Source: Eublepharis macularius (taxonomy: Eukaryota; Chordata; Lepidosauria; Squamata; Eublepharidae). From it: DNA of 64,000 nucleotides. Of the stretch, positions 1 through 22,727 are shown piece by piece (position 1 is the first letter of the stretch; each line of letters opens with the position of its first letter). The notes under the pieces were generated by a model that saw only the letters and a list, made by a program, of their open reading frames with translations, was not told where the DNA came from and made no database searches. The stretch spans positions 57,985,766-58,049,765 of the forward strand of contig NC_072801.1 in the NCBI RefSeq assembly GCF_028583425.1. Reading direction: 5' to 3'. A program made the translations under genes and the position numbers.

Positions 1-655
1 AGACTAATGCAAGGACTGGCCAATCAACACTATGCAAATCCACTTTCAGCTAGAATTAGGGATCCCTCTTGGACCTCAGAAGAACTTGAATGTAGGGATG
101 AAGGATGCTCCCAAATATTGCAGCCCTGTTTTTTTTCCTCCTGGAAAATGCCTGTTTTGATATTGTTTCTCCCTTGTGTGAACTGAACCAGTGACGCTTT
201 TATTTTTGTGACGTTTTCTCTCCCTTCACATTTTTCCTTTTAAATGTCATTAATGATTAAAATAATACAAACTTGGAGAGCCTCAAAAGAAAGGCCATAG
301 ACAAGGACTGAAGATAAAGAATTAGAATGAAATTCAGATTTTAATAAAGATTAGTATATAAAACTAGTGAAATGTTCAATGTTAAGAAACCAAAGAAAGA
401 TTCCAAGAATGGGATCCAACCAGCTCTTTTTACATTTGCCCATCAAAAAAGGAGACTTGCATGTACAAAAGCCGAGTGGGCTGGGATCTATAGTAAAGAG
501 GAGAATTGAGTGAGTGGCTGGATCCCAGCCACAGAGAGTGTTCACTTCCATGCATACTTTAAGAACTATCTCACAGTGCGGTCAGCAAGACTCCTATACT
601 GGCCCGATCCACAGCAATTCTTCCTTGACATTATCCTGTGACCAAACTAACTTAC
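1..655. other. Intron of gene A, no element recognised
   Basis: This AT-rich stretch lies between the 181-bp exon and the off-window terminal exon of gene A. I looked for the 113-bp exon (GDWK..FTVAQ) on the minus strand and did not find it. No repeat family is recognised. Confidence 0.6.
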
Positions 656-2773
<2,118 letters not shown>

Positions 2774-4200
2774 CTTCTGGCAGGGTGGCAGAAACAGTCG
2801 TAGAAGACCTTGTTCCACTCACTCTGGTACCGCTGCTTGACTCTGAGGTAAAAAGGCAGGCGTATCAGGCATGCCAGATTCACTCCTCTCTTCTAGATGC
2901 AGCGTTGTTTAAGTCTCTTCTTTCTCTCGTGCTTTATTAGGTTTCTGCAGGGCCTAAAAAAATGGGCTGAGCCTGTGAACTTGTCAGAGATCGAGGGGGT
3001 GTATTTCTGGATAAATGTTTCTTGCACGCTAAGGCTGGGCATTCTGCCAGCAACTTAGGCAATGGTTCAGATTTTGTAATAAAGTACTATGTGAGGGTAT
3101 ATATTTAGATATAGGACAGTTGCTGCCAGAATAACCTGTTGTCACCTCATGTGCTTTTAATGCCTTAAAGTTTATTCCCTGTAGAGTACCCAGGTAACCC
3201 CGGTAGATACAGCTGCCCTTTGCCCCAACCAATGCCACAATAATCTTTGATGGTTTGGATAACACCTAGAAACCCTGAGAGCTTGTTTACCACGGGAAAA
3301 CAAACCGGACTGGCACAAACGTACTGGGATCAAACATCATTTCTGCCTCAGAGGTTTTGTATAGTCACAGGACAAAGTTCCCTAAGAACAATAATGTTAT
3401 CGGCTACCATGAAGGAACTGTTAGAACCACATCCAAGTTGTGGTGCCTCTGTGAGGTAGCTGTAACGTGAAACTGTAAACTCATAGACAGTCCTGATAGT
3501 ATCCTCTTTTCTACACCAGTCGTACTGTACATTCTCGGAGGTTACTGATAGTTGGCTGACAACACAGTCAGCATGATTGATTATTTGGTGAGTGAGTAGC
3601 TCTTGCATGTGAATCCCCTGCCCTGTGGGAGTGTTTCTTATGCAATGGTCTGCATTTTGAAGGAAAGAAAGGGGGCTCTTAATGAAAACCACAAGCTCCA
3701 CCTCTTCAGTTTCACCATTTGAATCCTTTTGTAATTTTTGACTTCATAAAAACCAAGAGGGCTGGGGACTTCTTATAAATCAAGGATTGAGCCAATGGCT
3801 TCAACATGTGATGGAAAGAGCCAGTATGTTGTACCATGTGGTATTGGTCTGGGACTGACAAAACCAGGTTTCAAATTTCCACTCAGTTATGAAGTTCACT
3901 AGATAATATGTACCAATCTGACTGGAAGTAGGAGATGGTTTTTTTCAAACAGTCAAAATGGCTTCAATGGAGGGTTTGCTGATTGCAGTGTGGAGGTAGG
4001 CTTAGAACTACTACATTTGGGTATGCAACAAACTGGTATCATCCGTTGACCTTCCACACTGTAGTTTCTAAAACGAACGAATCCAGACAATGAAGAAGAA
4101 GGATGAACTGACAGGAGATGCTGTGAAGTATGAATTGTCATACTAAGTGTTCTTTCTTTTAAAAAAGTGATATTAATTTATTACCAATATCCATGGACAA
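2774..4200. other. 5' flank of gene A with probable noncoding leader exon
   Basis: The stretch around 2930-3200 shares phrases with the 5' flanks of the pseudogene (10660-10830) and gene B (21050-21320): a TTTCTTGCAC tract, GGCATTCTGCCAG-like text and TTTTAATGC(C)TTAAAGTT. A noncoding first exon and promoter are expected here because the coding exon begins at a splice acceptor. The exact exon and TATA box could not be fixed. Confidence 0.45.
3348..3701 (-). other. Unassigned 117-codon open frame
   Basis: Open frame in the 5' flank of gene A with a balanced, non-repetitive composition (SPLSFLQNADHCIRNTPTGQ, then several Cys). I do not recognise a family. It could be chance or the remnant of a mobile or viral element. 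No splice partners or neighbours support a host gene. Confidence 0.2.
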
Positions 4201-4204
4201 TAAC

Positions 4205-4425
4205 AGGCTAGTCTGATCTCATCAGATCTTGGAAGCTAAGAAGAGTCAGCCCTGGTCAGCCCTTGGATAGGAGACCACTAAGGAGGTTTAGAGTTGCTAC
4301 ACAAAAGCAGGCAAAGGCAAGCCACCTCTGTTCCTTGAAACAGAGGAACAGAGCTTGCCGGGTGACTTTGAAAACTCCATGACAGATCGCTATAAATCAG
4401 CAGTGACTTGATGGCACTTTACACA
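4205..4425 (+). repeat. 5S-rRNA-derived SINE
   Basis: TAGTCTGATCTCATCAGATC, then GGAAGCTAAG and GGATAGGAGACC, are the internal-promoter region of 5S rRNA. The tail contains GGCAAGCCACCTCTGTTCC and a GCAGTGACTTGATGGCAC end. It is a retroposon, not a 5S gene, because homology ends after the promoter region. Confidence 0.8.
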
Positions 4426-4534
4426 CAAAATAGCACATTATAAGGAACGTAAATAAAACAGTTAACAATGGAAGAACTAAAAATAACAATAACCAGAGGT
4501 GTTCCAAAATAGGCATACTTGGATTGCTGAGCAT

Positions 4535-5440
4535 TTGTGTGTGTGTTATGTGCCATCACGTCACATCCAACTTAATGGCAACCCTATGAATGAATGCCTT
4601 CCAAAATTTCCTTTCATTGACAGCCTTGCTCAGGTCTTGCAAAGTGGCTTTCTTTATTGAGTCAATGTATTAGGGTTGCCAGGTCCCCCTACCTCCCTGG
4701 GTGGGAGGTTGGAGGCCCGGCACCTACCTTTTCATGGCCCTTTCGCATGTGCTCTCTGTGCATGCATGCTTCTGGCCTGCGTGATGATGTCACTTTCAGG
4801 AAGCATGTGGGTCATGTGCTGCCCTAAGAGCACTCCCATGCTCCTCAGGGGGCCACATTGGGCCTGAACCAGCTGGAATATGGCTGCTTCCGAGCATGGG
4901 AGCGTTCCCGCACTCCGCAGCAGCCCGATTTTGCCCAAATCCAGCCCAATTCAGGCTGCTGCAGAGCACAAGAGTATGCCTTACCGCCCGAGAGGCATGT
5001 TCCCCCTGCCAGCCAGGTAAGCAGGGGCAGGGGGTGGAGGGTGAGAGCAGGGGATGCTCTGCCCCCAGTGAGGGACTGGTAACCCTAAATCTATCCCATG
5101 ATGTGTCTTCTTCTTTTCCTACTGCCTTCAATTTTTCCTAGAATTGTCTTTTCTGGTGAGTCTTGTCTTCTCGTTATGTGACCAAAATATGATGGCCTTC
5201 GTTTCGTCATTTTTGTTCCTAGGAAGAATTCAGGCTTGATTTTATCTAGAACCCATTTATTTGTCTTTTTGGTCATCCATGGTATAAATAAAACTCCTCT
5301 CTAACTCTACATTTCAAATGAATCAATATTCTTTGTGTCAGTTTTCTTCATTGTCCCAATTTCACATTCATACATAGTAATGAGGAATGTCAGTTTACTT
5401 CCTGTCAGGTCTGTTGCCCACAGTCCCTCCATCTTTCTGA
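4535..5440 (-). mobile_element. LINE 3' region, RTE/BovB-like, interrupted by another repeat
   Basis: On the minus strand the 5091-5276 part reads YFGHITRRQDSPEKTILGKI, the C-terminal signature of an RTE/BovB-type ORF. Beyond it lie GTGTGTGTTATGTGCCATCA and GCAACCCTATGAATGAATGC, the usual 3' end. The run is broken at about 4671-5088 by a GC-rich insert with inverted ends AGGGTTGCCAG / CTGGTAACCCT. Family assignment is by memory of the motif. Confidence 0.65.
4671..5088. mobile_element. ~418-bp insert with inverted ends inside the LINE
   Basis: The insert starts AGGGTTGCCAG and ends CTGGTAACCCT (10 of 11 inverted). The LINE resumes on both sides (TTATTGAGTCAATGTATT | CTATCCCATGATGTGTC), so it is a later insertion. 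It is GC-rich and has no coding capacity that I trust. No clean target duplication was found. Confidence 0.6.
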
Positions 5441-5779
5441 ACTTTGCATTCATCTTCTGTGTGTGTGTGTAGCTTTTCACATAAGCTGTCCAGCTGCTCG
5501 GAAGACTTTACTCTTATCTAAGATGGCTCACCACAGCAGCCTTGGGACAGCTCCTTCCTACTCTCCCACTGACTATGCCCAGCTGGTCGGACATCAAGGG
5601 TGGGGGGCTTACAGAGAGGGACTGAAACCTTGTAGCAAACATTCCATACGTCTTTCTCAACAAGAGCCCTGTATACAGCCAGACGCTTTTATTGCTTCTG
5701 TGTAAACTATGGACATATATACGCTGTAGTTAAGATTTCTCATTAAAAAACCTTGACTCAAGAGAGCTTGGATTTCTTG

Positions 5780-6120
5780 CTGCAAGGGGGGAGTCAGCTC
5801 CACCGTATCCTGTTCTCCATAGACTGACCCTTCCCAGACAGTGAGCACATATACCAGACTGTCTGGGTGAAAAACAGACATCTGGCAACTGTAAGAATAA
5901 ATTTGACAGCCAATGGCTGGCACCCTGTGGGAGATGGGGGGTGGCAGGGACATGGGGCCCTGCATCACATATGGCATGATGTCACTTCCAGAGGAAGTAA
6001 TGTCACACTACTCTAGGAATCTCTCGACTTTATCTGATATAACCATAGAGTTTCCAGTAATTGCTAGAGTGACATGACATTACTTCTGGGTTTTCCCCAG
6101 AACTGGGGTCACACTATGCA
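5780..6120. repeat. Dispersed repeat with TGTCACTTCC ... CATAGAGTTT motifs
   Basis: It contains TGATGTCACTTCCAGAGGAA, TAACCATAGAGTTTCCAGTA and GACATTACTTCTGGGTTTTC. Similar text appears at 18290-18700 and 19370-19740. Family unknown. Confidence 0.5.
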
Positions 6121-6164
6121 CGATACTGGTGATTTTTTGTTTATTTTTCTCCCACTGCCTGAAG

Positions 6165-6480
6165 GAACTACAGCGGAAAAGGTCTGGCTCCCACCTGGTG
6201 GAATGCTCTGTTTGCTGAAATCAGGGCCCGGCAGGACTTACTATCTTTTCGCCGGGCCTGCAAGACAGAGTTGTTCCGCCAGGCATATGGCTAAGGCTGG
6301 GCTTCCGCTGGCCTGGAAAAAAGGGGTGTATAAAACCCTCCCTGTGAAGGCTGTCTACCATCTTGTTTTAAATGTGTTGTTTTTAATGAATATGAATTTT
6401 TAACTGTATTTTAATATGTTGTTATCCCCCCTGAGCCCACTTGCGGGGAGGGTGGAATACAAATTTGAAATAAATAAAAA
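6165..6480 (+). mobile_element. LINE 3' end (CR1/L2-like) with A-rich tail
   Basis: The frame encodes a WNAL...SGPG-like tail region (GGAATGCTCTGTTTGCTGAA ... GAGTTGTTCCGCCAGGCATA), followed by a 3' UTR with GGAGGGTGGAATACAAATTT and an AAATAAAA-rich tail to 6500. This is the usual end of a non-LTR retrotransposon. Clade assignment is tentative. Confidence 0.6.
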
Positions 6481-6725
6481 ATAAAATAAAAATAAAATAA
6501 TTTACTCAGTGGGCCTAGGTCCCAAGCAATCTCCAGGTCTATTCCTCCCCCAAATGTTTATAACATTCTTATTGCTGTCACCATCAGCATATGAATTAGA
6601 TATGTGATTGTCTAATATTTTGGACCCTATATACTTTGCTCCTATGCCTTTCCTCTTCAAATTAAGATCCACTCCTCTTACTCCAAACCGCTATGGATGT
6701 AGAAGAACCCTCTGGAAATCTCACT

Positions 6726-6925
6726 CAGTAGCACCTTTAAGACTAACCAACTTTACTGTAGCATAAGCTTTCGAGAGCCACAGTTCTCTTCGTTGATGCA
6801 TCTGACAAAGAGAGCTGTGGCTCTCGAAAGCTTATGCTCCAGTAAAGTTGGTTAGTCTTAAAGGTGCTACTGGACTCTTTACTATTTCGCTACTACAGAT
6901 TAACACGGCTAACTCCTCTGGATCT
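6726..6925. repeat. Foldback repeat (AAAGGTGCTACTGGACTC family), copy 1
   Basis: Inverted arms: AGTAGCACCTTTAAGACTAA ... AAGCTTTCGAGAGCCACAG, then CTGTGGCTCTCGAAAGCTTA ... TTAGTCTTAAAGGTGCTACT, followed by CTACTACAGATTAACACGGC. Other copies lie at 13543-13772 and 45232-45373. A non-autonomous foldback element of unknown superfamily. Confidence 0.75.
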
Positions 6926-7340
6926 ATCAATTTTTAGAGTAATTCAGACCCAAGCAGACATTACTCTACCCTTTTTGTATCTTGGCAAGTGTAAGCCCAG
7001 TTAGGTTTTTGTGTGGGTGCATGCCAACTACCATAACACCGAGACAAATAAATTTTTACTTGTATAAACAGTCATAGATTATTTTTAAAATTTTTAAAAA
7101 CACAAACATATGTAGCTGGGCAAAAATTGACTAACAACATCTGAGCAAAGAAAATGAGTAATACACACTTCCCCTCACCTTAGGTCTAAAACTTAGTCCC
7201 CTTTGATGGTGAAGTTGGATACATACAAAATAATCTTAAGGACTCCAGAGTTCAAGCTCTAAAGAGTTTACTCTCTACCTCACTTAAACCTGCAAGTTAA
7301 ATTCTGCCATTTGCTGACCATCCTTAGGATGGAAGGCGGC

Positions 7341-7481
7341 ATAGTATAGTCCGATCTCATCAAGTCTCAGAAGCTAAGCTGAATCAGTACTTGGATAGGA
7401 GACCACCAAGGAAGACTCTGAAGAGGAAGGCAACGGTGAACCACCTCTGCTCCTCACTTGCCTTGAAAGCCCTAGCAGGGG

Positions 7482-7487
<6 letters not shown>
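7341..7487 (+). repeat. 5S-rRNA-derived SINE
   Basis: CCGATCTCATCAAGTCTCAG, AAGCTAAGC and TTGGATAGGAGACC, with a tail containing GGCAACGGTGAACCACCTCT and a GGGGTTGCC end. It is followed directly by a (CT)n run. Confidence 0.75.

Positions 7488-7518
<31 letters not shown>
7488..7518. repeat. (CT)n microsatellite
   Basis: About 15 uninterrupted CT units directly abut the 3' end of the SINE. Confidence 0.9.
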
Positions 7519-7519
<1 letters not shown>

Positions 7520-7603
7520 AAAAAGCATCAGGATTCAAATCCCTGGAAACCATAAACATTCTGATCTGGAAAATTATTAAGATGTTGGAAGTCTCAGAGT
7601 TCT

Positions 7604-8479
7604 GGGCCGATTCCACACTACCTTAGCTCCCGCTTTTCTTGTGCAATGATTGCTCCATCTGTTATTGTGCGTTCTTCGCTTGTTTGTCCACATCACCCTT
7701 TGAATAGCGCTTCTCCTGCGCAATCCGTTGATCACATCCCCTTTCAAAAAGACGGGTAAAGGGGCGGGAAAAACCCGAACGGCCCCGCGTTTTTGTTTTT
7801 TTTTAAAGGACAAATTGATGCTATAGCGACAAATAAGCATCCTGGTTCAATGGTACAATGACACCATTAATATAATATATTTTAAAAAATCACCGAGACA
7901 CTTACGATGAGCGCTCGGAACATCACAGCCTGCATGCTGGTTGAAATCATCCGGGAATGGGTGAGCGGTCACTATCACCTACAGCAGCATCCCACAGCAG
8001 AGCTTCATTTTGTCTTTGGAAAATTGACATCTGTGCCTAACTCGTCGGCACAGTCCGTGTCGGGGCGTAACATGAGCCATGATTTCAGTATCATGTGGAT
8101 GCCCCCCCCCAAATATATAAATTGAATTAACATATGAAATTGTTCCTCTGATATTTGAGGTCTGCCTGCTTTTTTAAAATGAGATTAATATGATGAGATG
8201 TCGCCATATCGACACGGTACTCTTTTATTTTTTAAAAAAAGGGGTGGGGACAAAGGCGGAGAATTACTCCTTAATTGGGAGGCGGGTCTAGAGAGGCTTG
8301 GAATTCAACGGAGGGCAGTTATTCATCAAAAGATAACCCGCGGCGAAAGTGCAATGGGCTGTGGCGACGCCATGCCGAATTAATGACGGCTTTGGAGACG
8401 ATACATGTGAACAGATGAAGGAATGGTGCTGCGGAAGTGAAAAACTGCCGCGAGAACGATGGTAGTGTGGATTCGGCCC
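7604..8479. mobile_element. 876-bp element with GGCC..TTCCACAC terminal inverted repeats
   Basis: It starts GGGCCGATTCCACACTACC and ends GGTAGTGTGGATTCGGCCC, a perfect 19-bp inverted pair. The internal sequence has no recognised coding region. Same terminal class as elements at 13981-15580, 15300-15491 and 29008-29199. Flanks CTG/CTC suggest a 3-bp duplication with one mismatch. Confidence 0.75.
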
Positions 8480-9085
8480 TCGTCTATCAGTGATGTGGGA
8501 AAGGTACTCTACTTGTGCCCAGAATCAGTTTCTTACTTTCACATATTCCAAAAGGCACTGTTTGTTCTGCTCTGGGCTGAATTAAGATCTGAACATGTGT
8601 AGAAGCACTCACTGCACTTCACACTTAACGAGCTTAAGCCAGGAAACTGAAACAGGTTCCCAAGGACTTGTCCTCCCTTCAACAACATCACCCCAGTTGT
8701 CCTGATCTTACAGAAGGAAGGAAGAGGGCAGAAGCTGAAATGGGAACTGAGATTTCAGTGTGCTGGGAGAGGGCATTGCCTCCGCCTCTTCCAAACCTAA
8801 AATGCCAGGGGACAATATTCAGCCTCATGCCAGGAGATTCCCCACCACCGCCACACACACCTTCACACATCAGTTTCCTGAAGTAAAACTTTCTACCGAC
8901 CTAATGGGAAGGATTCCTGAGGGAATATATCTATAAAGGGCATTCTTCTGTACATGGGGGCCTGAGCACATTTCTTTGCATCCCCTCCATGTTGGAGCAT
9001 GTCCACAATTTCCTGGATCCACTATAATTCAGCCTGTGAGCCTCCTCCTACCCCATGCTTCTTCCCTTGTAGTGTTGGAAACACC

Positions 9086-9194
<109 letters not shown>

Positions 9195-10200
9195 TAAAAA
9201 GATTTATTTAAAAAGAAAAGATATTAAAAAATAGAAAGTGTATAGTAAAAGATTATACAAATACTACACTGGAAATTGACTTGAGACTAATACAGTCTTA
9301 TATAAACAGTACATTTGGAATTTGTTTGAGACTTATACAAGCACTGCATTTAAAATTACATTGAAATAATAAAGGAATACGTTCAAAATTTGCTGTAACT
9401 AAACATAATTGTGTAACAACTCTCCATCTCTTTCCTTAGTTAATTTTACTTACACAAACTATACTATCAGCTTTTATTTTCCTTCCCTTAATTCTCTATA
9501 TTTTATCTTCTTGTCTTTATACTAAGTTACCTTAATTAATGTTAATTTCTTCCTAAATAGTCAAAGAAATCCTTCCACTTCCCCCAAAATTCGGCTATCG
9601 GTCTATTATGCAGATAAGTAGTTAATTTAGCCATTGATGCATATTCATAAACCTTATCCCTCCACTATGACACATCAGGATAAATATCTGTTTTCCATTT
9701 TGCTGCATATAATACTCTTGCTACTGTCACCATATAATGGAAAAGATCTCTCTGTTCTAACATTAGTTGGTAGGATGTTTAAGAGCATATTTTTTGGATT
9801 TAACTTAAATCTAAGTATCTTCTGCATCTCTTCATGTATCTTTATCCAATATTTTTGTGTTTTCTTGCAAGTCCACCACAACTGGTAAAATGTTGCGTCC
9901 ATGCTTTGATATTTCCAACAAAGTCCACTGTAACCCTTACTCATCCTTGCAGTGTCTTTGGGGGTAGTGTACCATCTAAAGAACATTTTATACCAATTCC
10001 CTCTCAATAACTGGCAATCTGTAAATTTAATGTCTTTAGTCCATAAATTTTCCCATAAGTTCATCCATCCATTTTATCATACAGGTTTTTACTTGCTCAA
10101 TTTCTGTGTGGTATTGCAGTAAGATTTTGTAGATCTGTTCCAAGAAATGCTTCAGATCGCCAGCTATTAATAGTTCAAATTGTGTTTTTCTCTCTCAACC
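9195..10200 (-). mobile_element. L1-like LINE, 3' fragment
   Basis: The open frame 9675-10064 (minus) reads NWYKMFFRWYTTP, CWKYQS and FYQLWWTCKKTQKYWIKIHE, the C-terminal end of an L1-type ORF2 product. An A-rich 3' UTR and (AAAG)n tail follow. It is 5'-truncated and lies between the first two exon remnants of the SULT pseudogene. Confidence 0.8.
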
Positions 10201-11242
10201 TACTGCCTTCTTAAAGAGTTTGTTCCTTTAGTCTACCCTCATGTACCTGATCTTGGAAAACTGCTGATAAGAAAGTCATCAAGCTGGGCTTTAAATATCC
10301 ACAGGAGGTCCCAGTTGTCTGCAGAAGTGCTCAGTAAAGGGACCCCCTCAACTTCCACCAGCTTCAAGTGCTTCATGGAGTCTAAACATTCAAGTTCAGA
10401 TTTGAAATCCATCGTCTGACAGGACATTAAAACAGGAAACAGGAGATCATTATGCCTGGCCTCCCCTTGCTTTGCTTTTTGGGGTCCTAGCCCTCTTTCT
10501 CTGGCTCTGCCTGTATAAAACGGCATGGCCACTTACCTGCTTCAGTTCTCTCAGGCAGGCAGAGGTCCTTTCTTTCCTTGCCTTCTCTGTCTTGCTTCCT
10601 ACGGTTTGGCTGGGGTTTGTGAATGAGAGAGAGTGAAAGCAACAGAAATGGGGAGAGGCACTCTTGGCTGAGGTTTCTTGCACACTAGCCTAGAACTGGA
10701 CATTCTGCCAGGACAGTCCATGCACTGATGATGAGTTTGACCTGTGTGTGATAGGTGTGCTTTTGGGAGAATAATATCATGTGCCAATTGCCAGCAGAGA
10801 ACAGAAATTTTATTCCATGTGCTTTCAGCTTGGAAAGAATGCAGCCAGTGCCCTCAGTGATACAACCTGAACTTTCCGCTGGTGACAAAAAGAGGCTTCA
10901 GTTAAATAAAGTTAAACATTAAAAAACAATTTCATTAAAAGAATGAGTTTAGACATAAGAGAGAGTTGAAGAGATGAAGGTGAAGGAAACACTGGCCGAT
11001 TCCCCCTGGAGATAGGAAAAGCCACCCTTGCTCTGGAAGGAGCAGGGAGCAGAAGGGAGCAGGCAAGGTCTGCAAATTGCATCCTTGAGGCACTTGTTGC
11101 TGTTCCTGCCCCCACCTTTTCTTCATGCAGTTGCCTGGTATGAATCACTGTGCCAGCACAGCACCACGATGGTTTGGACCAGGGGTCTGCACATTGAGGC
11201 TGGGCTTGGTAGCTAACTGCTGTTTTCTCTTGGTGGGGGAAA

Positions 11243-11444
11243 GTGCCATCGAGTTGCAGGCAACATATGGTGACCCTGTAGGGTTTCCAAGACAAGAGAC
11301 ATTCAGAAGTGGCTTGCCATTGCCTGCCTCTTTGTAGCAACTCAGATGGGCATTTCCTATCCTAGCACCAACCATGGCCGATCCTGCTTAGCTTCTGAGA
11401 TCTGATGAGATCGGGCTAGCTTGGGCTATCCAGGTCAGGGCACT
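11243..11444 (-). repeat. 5S-rRNA-derived SINE (minus)
   Basis: Read on the minus strand: GATCTCATCAGATCTCAGAA, GCTAAGCAGGATC and a tail with GGCAATGGCAAGCCACTTCT. The complete 5S-like promoter region is present. Confidence 0.8.
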
Positions 11445-12702
11445 GTTTTCTATTCAAATAGACAAAAGGGGTAAGAAGTTCAGAGCAAGCTGACACAGGT
11501 GGATGTATGAATTGTCACATTTACAACTCTATTTGTTACAGTGCAACCCTAAGCAGAGTTGCACCCTTCTAAGTTCCTTCAAGTAAATGGCTTTAGAAAA
11601 GTGAATCTCTGCTTAGGATAGCACCATTAGTTTGTTACTGCTGGGTAAGAAAAAAAAATCCTGTTTGGTCTCTCAAGAAACGCTGCTCTCTCACTAGAGG
11701 CATTACATATATTGAGTAGGACCCAACACTAAATTTTCACTTGTGTTTGAGCTCTTGCGCAGCGGAAATGCAAGAAAAAGACCACTGTAGCCACTTGTGC
11801 TAAATCAAACTGATTGCATTACTGCTTGTGCTAGATCTTGCGCAACCAATTTCTGGGCCTTATAATATAAAAAGGGAGGAAAGTGCTACGTGTTGTACAA
11901 GATCTTGCACAAGTGGAACTGCCCTAAGTCTGTTTATGTTTCTGCTTGTGCATCCTTGGATCCAAGCCATTGCCTTTCTCTTGTCACCTCTGGAGAACTA
12001 GTTTGGTGATTATTTCCAAAACCAGCACAGAATAAAGAAGTTATGATATGAGAGGGGCATGAAGCCTCTCTCAGGAACAAACAACATGACAGAGGTGAGG
12101 CTGAAGACTTTTCTGCAAACATAGCGGTAGGCCTACGTCTAAGCACATTGTAAGGGGAGTACAATTTAAAATATCCATGGGATCAAGCAACCAAGGGCTG
12201 CTGAATCCTTGTTACCCATCTCTCCATAACCTCCGCCTCCACATTTTCTTGTGAAGGTGACACAGTTGCCTGAACAGTGTTTGTATGTTTTCCCCAATTG
12301 GGCATAGATTGTACCTAGTGAGACTGTTTGAAGATGAAGAGAAAAGTCAGGAGGAAAGCCTTAACTCCCCTGGGAATGGGTGTGTGTAGATGCTGTTCTG
12401 GCACTGCTTGCTGCTGCCGCTGCTGCTGTGACAGGAGTGTGTTTTTGTGCCCCTCTGTGGATGCAGCCCTTGATACAGAGTTTTTTGGAGGATAAAATGG
12501 CTGCATATATTACACTAAAGTTTTTGGGCAGAAAAGTATATAGTTTAAGAAACGTGTTTATTAAGAAACGGGCAATAAAATGAAGATAGTGAGCAAGCCT
12601 GTTTGTCTCATTAAAATCAATTTGCAAATAAAAAGACAAAACACAATCCATTATAAAGCCACGCCCACAATTTTTTGATGCAGCTGAGACTTTGTAACTT
12701 AT

Positions 12703-12708
12703 TTTATT
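12703..12708 (-). promoter_or_regulatory. Polyadenylation signal of gene B
   Basis: AATAAA on the minus strand, 68 nt beyond the TAA stop of gene B. Confidence 0.6.
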
Positions 12709-12775
12709 GAACGCAGATTCAGTCACAGTCCTGGCATGTTTGGTGAAAGTTTCCATGAGGGACACAGAGATGCAT

Positions 12776-20932
<8,157 letters not shown>

Positions 20933-22727
20933 TTATTCCTGAGCAAATTGTACTCTTGACATCACCTAGGGGCAGAGCAAAAAGCATGTCCACCTACCAG
21001 TGTCACTCTCCTGTCCGATGGTCAGGACGGAGTTCTTTCTTGTCTCTCTCTTACTTTGTAAGGTTCCTTGATGGCCCAGAAACTGCAGAGGAAGTGTGTG
21101 CTTAGAAAAAAAGCACCAGGGCGTGTGTTTTTCAGCCTGACATTTCTTGTAGAGCAAAGCTTGGGCATGTCTCCAGAACCGTCCCCCACTGACATCACTG
21201 GCTAAGTTTTCTAATTGGTGAAACCTCAATGGGACACAGGAATGTTTGTTTAACGATATTGTGTGATAGTTGCTGCCAGAGAACTTTGATTTCTTCTGTA
21301 CATACTTTTAATGCTTAAAGTTAAAAGCAGGAGTCCTGGAGGAAAGTTTGACCTTTGACTCACCTTAGACCAAGATAATAAGGGCAGAACAAGACCTTTG
21401 GTTCAAATAAGAGTCAGGAGACTCAGCAATGTAACCATTTGGGTGCCAAAACAGCTAGCAAGTTTCAAAAGAGATTGAGATCCAGTCCCACCTCTTGTGT
21501 GTGTTTGGATGACGTGTGTTGTGCACCTGCAAAGGCAAGTTCTGCCTTTGCTGTTGTACTGACACACAAATCTGGCAGTGATTGGAGTGAAAGCTGATTG
21601 TCAGACTGCAGTGCTGCTTTGGGGAGTGTTGTCTTCTTTGATTGTGGGATGAGAGACAGACAAAAGAGCCAGCCCAGCAGCTCTGTGCGCAGCCCTGCTC
21701 TGAGAATGACAGGATTTGCACCGGGGTGGGTACAAGCCCAAGTCAATCAGTGCTGTACAAATCTCGCTTCCTGCTCCAAACTAGCATAGGTTCCCGTTGA
21801 GCTTAATGCAGGCTGGATGATGTGCTTCCTCAGCAAGCTCATCTGTGTACATCATAACATAAGGAGTCCTTTATTTTGGCAGCTGTGTAAAGCAGGATAG
21901 GACAACTGCATGCAGCATGCCTCTAGTCCCCCAGTGGTATTATATGCGTGTAAGTGCCTGTGGAGAAGTGCCCCGCCTCACTTAGGCACAATTGGCAGCC
22001 TGTGGAGTCTATGCATGCAGGAAGCGTATGTGCCGAGGTTTATTCCCACCTTTGGGAATACTTGAAAAAGCAGCATTCCCGATCATGTGAATAGAGCCTA
22101 TATGACACGCTTTATATGTGTGTGTAGACTGCATGCCCATGCGTGTGAAGATACAGTGACATTGCAGCTGTGCTGTGCGTTGGGATGTCTTCTATCCTTT
22201 ACAGGAGCTTCTGGGATCTCTAAAATATTAATATAGAGTGTGTTCATAGAAAGGAGTGCTTCTGAGGAGAGAGCGCTTCTCCCTGCAACTTCAGGCCCTC
22301 TGATCCCTCAGGGGAAATTGTGTCTTTTTTCCTTATAAGGAATACCCCAGCTCTTTAACTCCCTCTCGTGGACTAAGGGTTACACTTGCTCATAAGCAGA
22401 GGACAGGGCTGGCATGCTCATACCCACTCCTTTGAAAGGGAGTTCACCCAGCAGTGTGGACATTTCCATTGCACTGTGCATTCTGGCAGAGAACAGCTTG
22501 GAATACAAAATCACAGTGATTTCTGTGACAAACTCCCTCTCATTCGGAGAGCCCCTGGCAAGCAGTTGGGGTTCGCTTGGCTTCCATGTGCTGATGTGGG
22601 ACACAGCCTGTGGACAATATTGGCCCGAGATAGGAGAAACCAGTGTTCAAATCCTTGTTCAGCAATTTTTCTTTTCTGAACGACTCGCATTTTGAAGAGA
22701 GCTCCTTAAAGATAAACAATGTGCTTT

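Larger units (their letters stand above)
10413..12775. other. Intergenic spacer between SULT pseudogene and gene B
   Basis: It includes the pseudogene 5' flank (10550-10830, similar to gene A and gene B flanks), a 5S SINE (11243-11444), a short palindromic repeat (11530-11630, CTAAGCAGAGTTGCACCCTT / CTCTGCTTAGGAT) and the 3' flank of gene B (12310-12775), which has a paralogue at 23880-24560. No additional gene was found. Confidence 0.6.

Noticed and set aside
9675-10064. Host protein gene of 129 codons
   Set aside because: The phrases are L1 ORF2 C-terminus with an A-rich tail behind it.
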